Assembly: GCA_030446945.1 (NCBI GenBank)
Contig: JAUJMI010000199.1
Span: 1 to 6,903, forward strand
DNA length: 6,903 nucleotides
Source: Longimicrobium sp.
GTDB taxonomy: Bacteria > Gemmatimonadota > Gemmatimonadetes > Longimicrobiales > Longimicrobiaceae
Direction of reading: 5' to 3'
Shown here: in pieces, positions 6,018-6,903 of the stretch
How the letters are laid out: each line of letters begins with the position of its first letter
Position numbering within the stretch: the first letter of the stretch is position 1
Position numbers and translations under genes: made by a program
The notes under the pieces: generated by a model
The model's input: only the letters and a program-made list of their open reading frames with translations
What the model was told of the DNA's origin: nothing
Databases searched by the model: none

Positions 6018-6056
6018 GGCCCGCGCTTCCCTCCGGGGGAGCGCGGGCCTTTTCTT
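6018..6056 (+). terminator. Intrinsic terminator between lipoproteins 3 and 4
   Basis: GGCCCGCGC (6018-6026) pairs perfectly with GCGCGGGCC (6041-6049), and the stem can extend inward (TTCCC with GGGGA, one G-T wobble) to a 4-nt loop. TTTTCTT follows immediately (6050-6056). This is a textbook rho-independent terminator for the plus strand. Only 20 bp separate it from the ATG of lipoprotein 4. Confidence 0.88.
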
Positions 6057-6076
6057 CGCACGGCAAGGAGGCACGC

Positions 6077-6325
6077 ATGAAGGCACGTACCCTGACCCTC
6101 GCGGCGCTCTGCGCCCTGGCCGCGGCCTGCGGCGGCGGCGAGCAGGACGCCAAGGCCGGCGACAGCCTGGACCCGGGCCCCACCGGCACCATCGAGAACA
6201 CGGGCCCGCAGACCGGCACCGGCGCCCCCGGCGACACGGCGACGGCCACCGACGCCAGCACCGCGGGCGGCGCCACGGCTGCCCCGGGTACCCCGCCCAA
6301 CGCGCCGCCGGCCAGCGGCCACTGA
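6077..6325 (+). CDS. Small predicted lipoprotein 4 (82 aa), function unknown
   Basis: MKARTLTLAALCALAAAC is a lipoprotein signal peptide with Cys18 (a second Cys at 12 lies inside the membrane part). The mature 64 residues start GGGEQDAKAGDS and are rich in Gly, Thr, Ala and Pro, with Asp-Ser/Thr pairs (GDS, GDT) and no known domain. It has the best ribosome site of the four, AAGGAGG five bases before the ATG. It shares the MKAR start and Cys-Gly-Gly context with genes 2 and 3 but not their TTTTDT tail. A strong terminator lies just upstream, and there is no room for a separate promoter after it, so expression depends on read-through or on a promoter inside gene 3 or the terminator. Confidence 0.8.
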   Translation: MKARTLTLAALCALAAACGGGEQDAKAGDSLDPGPTGTIENTGPQTGTGAPGDTATATDASTAGGATAAPGTPPNAPPASGH

Positions 6326-6364
6326 GCAACTCCCGGGGCTGTTTGGATGTTCGCGGAAGTCAAA

Positions 6365-6391
6365 CGGGTCCGGAGCCTGGCTCCGGACCCG
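6365..6391. terminator. Hairpin terminator between convergent genes
   Basis: CGGGTCCGGAGC (6365-6376) and GCTCCGGACCCG (6380-6391) form a perfect 12-bp stem with a 3-nt loop. On the minus strand it is followed by TTTGACTT, a usable though broken T-tract, so it best serves the protease gene. On the plus strand the following bases (TCGCTGTTC) are weak. It lies between lipoprotein 4 and the convergent protease gene and may act in both directions. Confidence 0.75.
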
Positions 6392-6415
6392 TCGCTGTTC
6401 AGCCCGACCCGGTGC

Positions 6416-6903
6416 TCAGCGTCGCGTGCCGCTCATCCGCTCGGCCATCTGGAAGGCCGCGTAGGCGTTGACGATGCCGCCGGTGGTGGACAGGTCGCCG
6501 AAGCGCACGCGCTCGTCCTCGGTGCCGGGGCGCACCACCATCTGGGTCGGGAACCTGGTGGCGGAGTCCAGGATGATCTGCTTGATCTGCACCGCCGTGA
6601 GATTGGGGAAGTACGACATCAGCAGCGCCGCCACGCCGCTCACCACCGGCGCGGCCATGCTCGTCCCCGAGTTGCGCTCGTAGCCGCCGCCCGGGATGGT
6701 GGAGAGGATCTGGGCGCCCGGCGCGAAGACGTCCACCTGCCCCTTCCCCCAGTTGGAAAAGGGTGCCGCGAGACGATCCGGCCCCTCCCACGACGACGCG
6801 CCCACCTCGATCCAGCTGCGCGCCTCGCCGCCGCCTTCGAAGCGGGGGGTGGGGAAGTTCTTGTTCTCGTTCAGGTTCTCGCCCTCGTTGCCGGCGGCGT
6901 GCA
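6416..6903 (-). CDS. Subtilisin-like serine protease (S8 family), C-terminal part
   Basis: The frame is open to the right edge of the window, giving 161 residues of a longer protein whose start is missing. The fragment begins HAAGNEG, the conserved block with the oxyanion-hole Asn (N5 of the fragment). GTSMAAPVVSG follows at 79-89, with catalytic Ser81. Between them FSNWGKGQVDVFAPG is the usual substrate-site region of this family. The catalytic Asp and His lie beyond the window. After the serine block about 75 residues remain, ending MAERMSGTRR, so there is no large C-terminal sorting or beta-sandwich domain. Most relatives are secreted, but the signal peptide cannot be seen. It converges on the lipoprotein genes across a hairpin terminator, so shared regulation is not indicated. 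An internal GTG at 6805 would remove the oxyanion block and is not the start. Confidence 0.93.
   Translation of the reverse strand, partial: HAAGNEGENLNENKNFPTPRFEGGGEARSWIEVGASSWEGPDRLAAPFSNWGKGQVDVFAPGAQILSTIPGGGYERNSGTSMAAPVVSGVAALLMSYFPNLTAVQIKQIILDSATRFPTQMVVRPGTEDERVRFGDLSTTGGIVNAYAAFQMAERMSGTRR

Overview
This is a GC-rich bacterial chromosome segment. The tandem set of small Thr/Asp-rich lipoproteins beginning MKAR, the dispersed hairpin repeats and the gene style resemble Gemmatimonadota, especially Longimicrobium-like genomes. That assignment rests on general familiarity and was not tested by a search.

Layout. 2-760 (+): 3' part of a Fic-domain protein (probable AMP transferase) with its own inhibitory motif. 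761-1511: 750 bases without a convincing gene, holding short inverted repeats and three copies of a two-hairpin repeat unit. 1512-4805 (-): a two-gene operon encoding a membrane histidine kinase and an NtrC-type sigma-54 response regulator, both complete. 4806-5011: a divergent control region. 5012-6325 (+): four small predicted lipoproteins (103, 90, 90 and 82 aa), with a strong intrinsic terminator between the third and fourth. 6365-6391: a hairpin terminator between convergent genes. 6416-6903 (-): C-terminal part of a subtilisin-like serine protease that runs off the window.

The main result is a testable circuit. The response regulator has an intact GAFTGA loop, so it should activate sigma-54 RNA polymerase. 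The divergent region contains a near-consensus -24/-12 promoter (4924-4938) pointing at the lipoprotein genes. Two palindromes sharing the core GTTCACTGAAC lie about 145 and 167 bp upstream of the predicted transcription start, with centres 22 bp (about two helical turns) apart, as expected of an upstream activator site. One of them covers the kinase start codon, which suggests autoregulation. I infer that a signal sensed outside the membrane switches on an array of disordered, membrane-anchored lipoproteins of unknown function.
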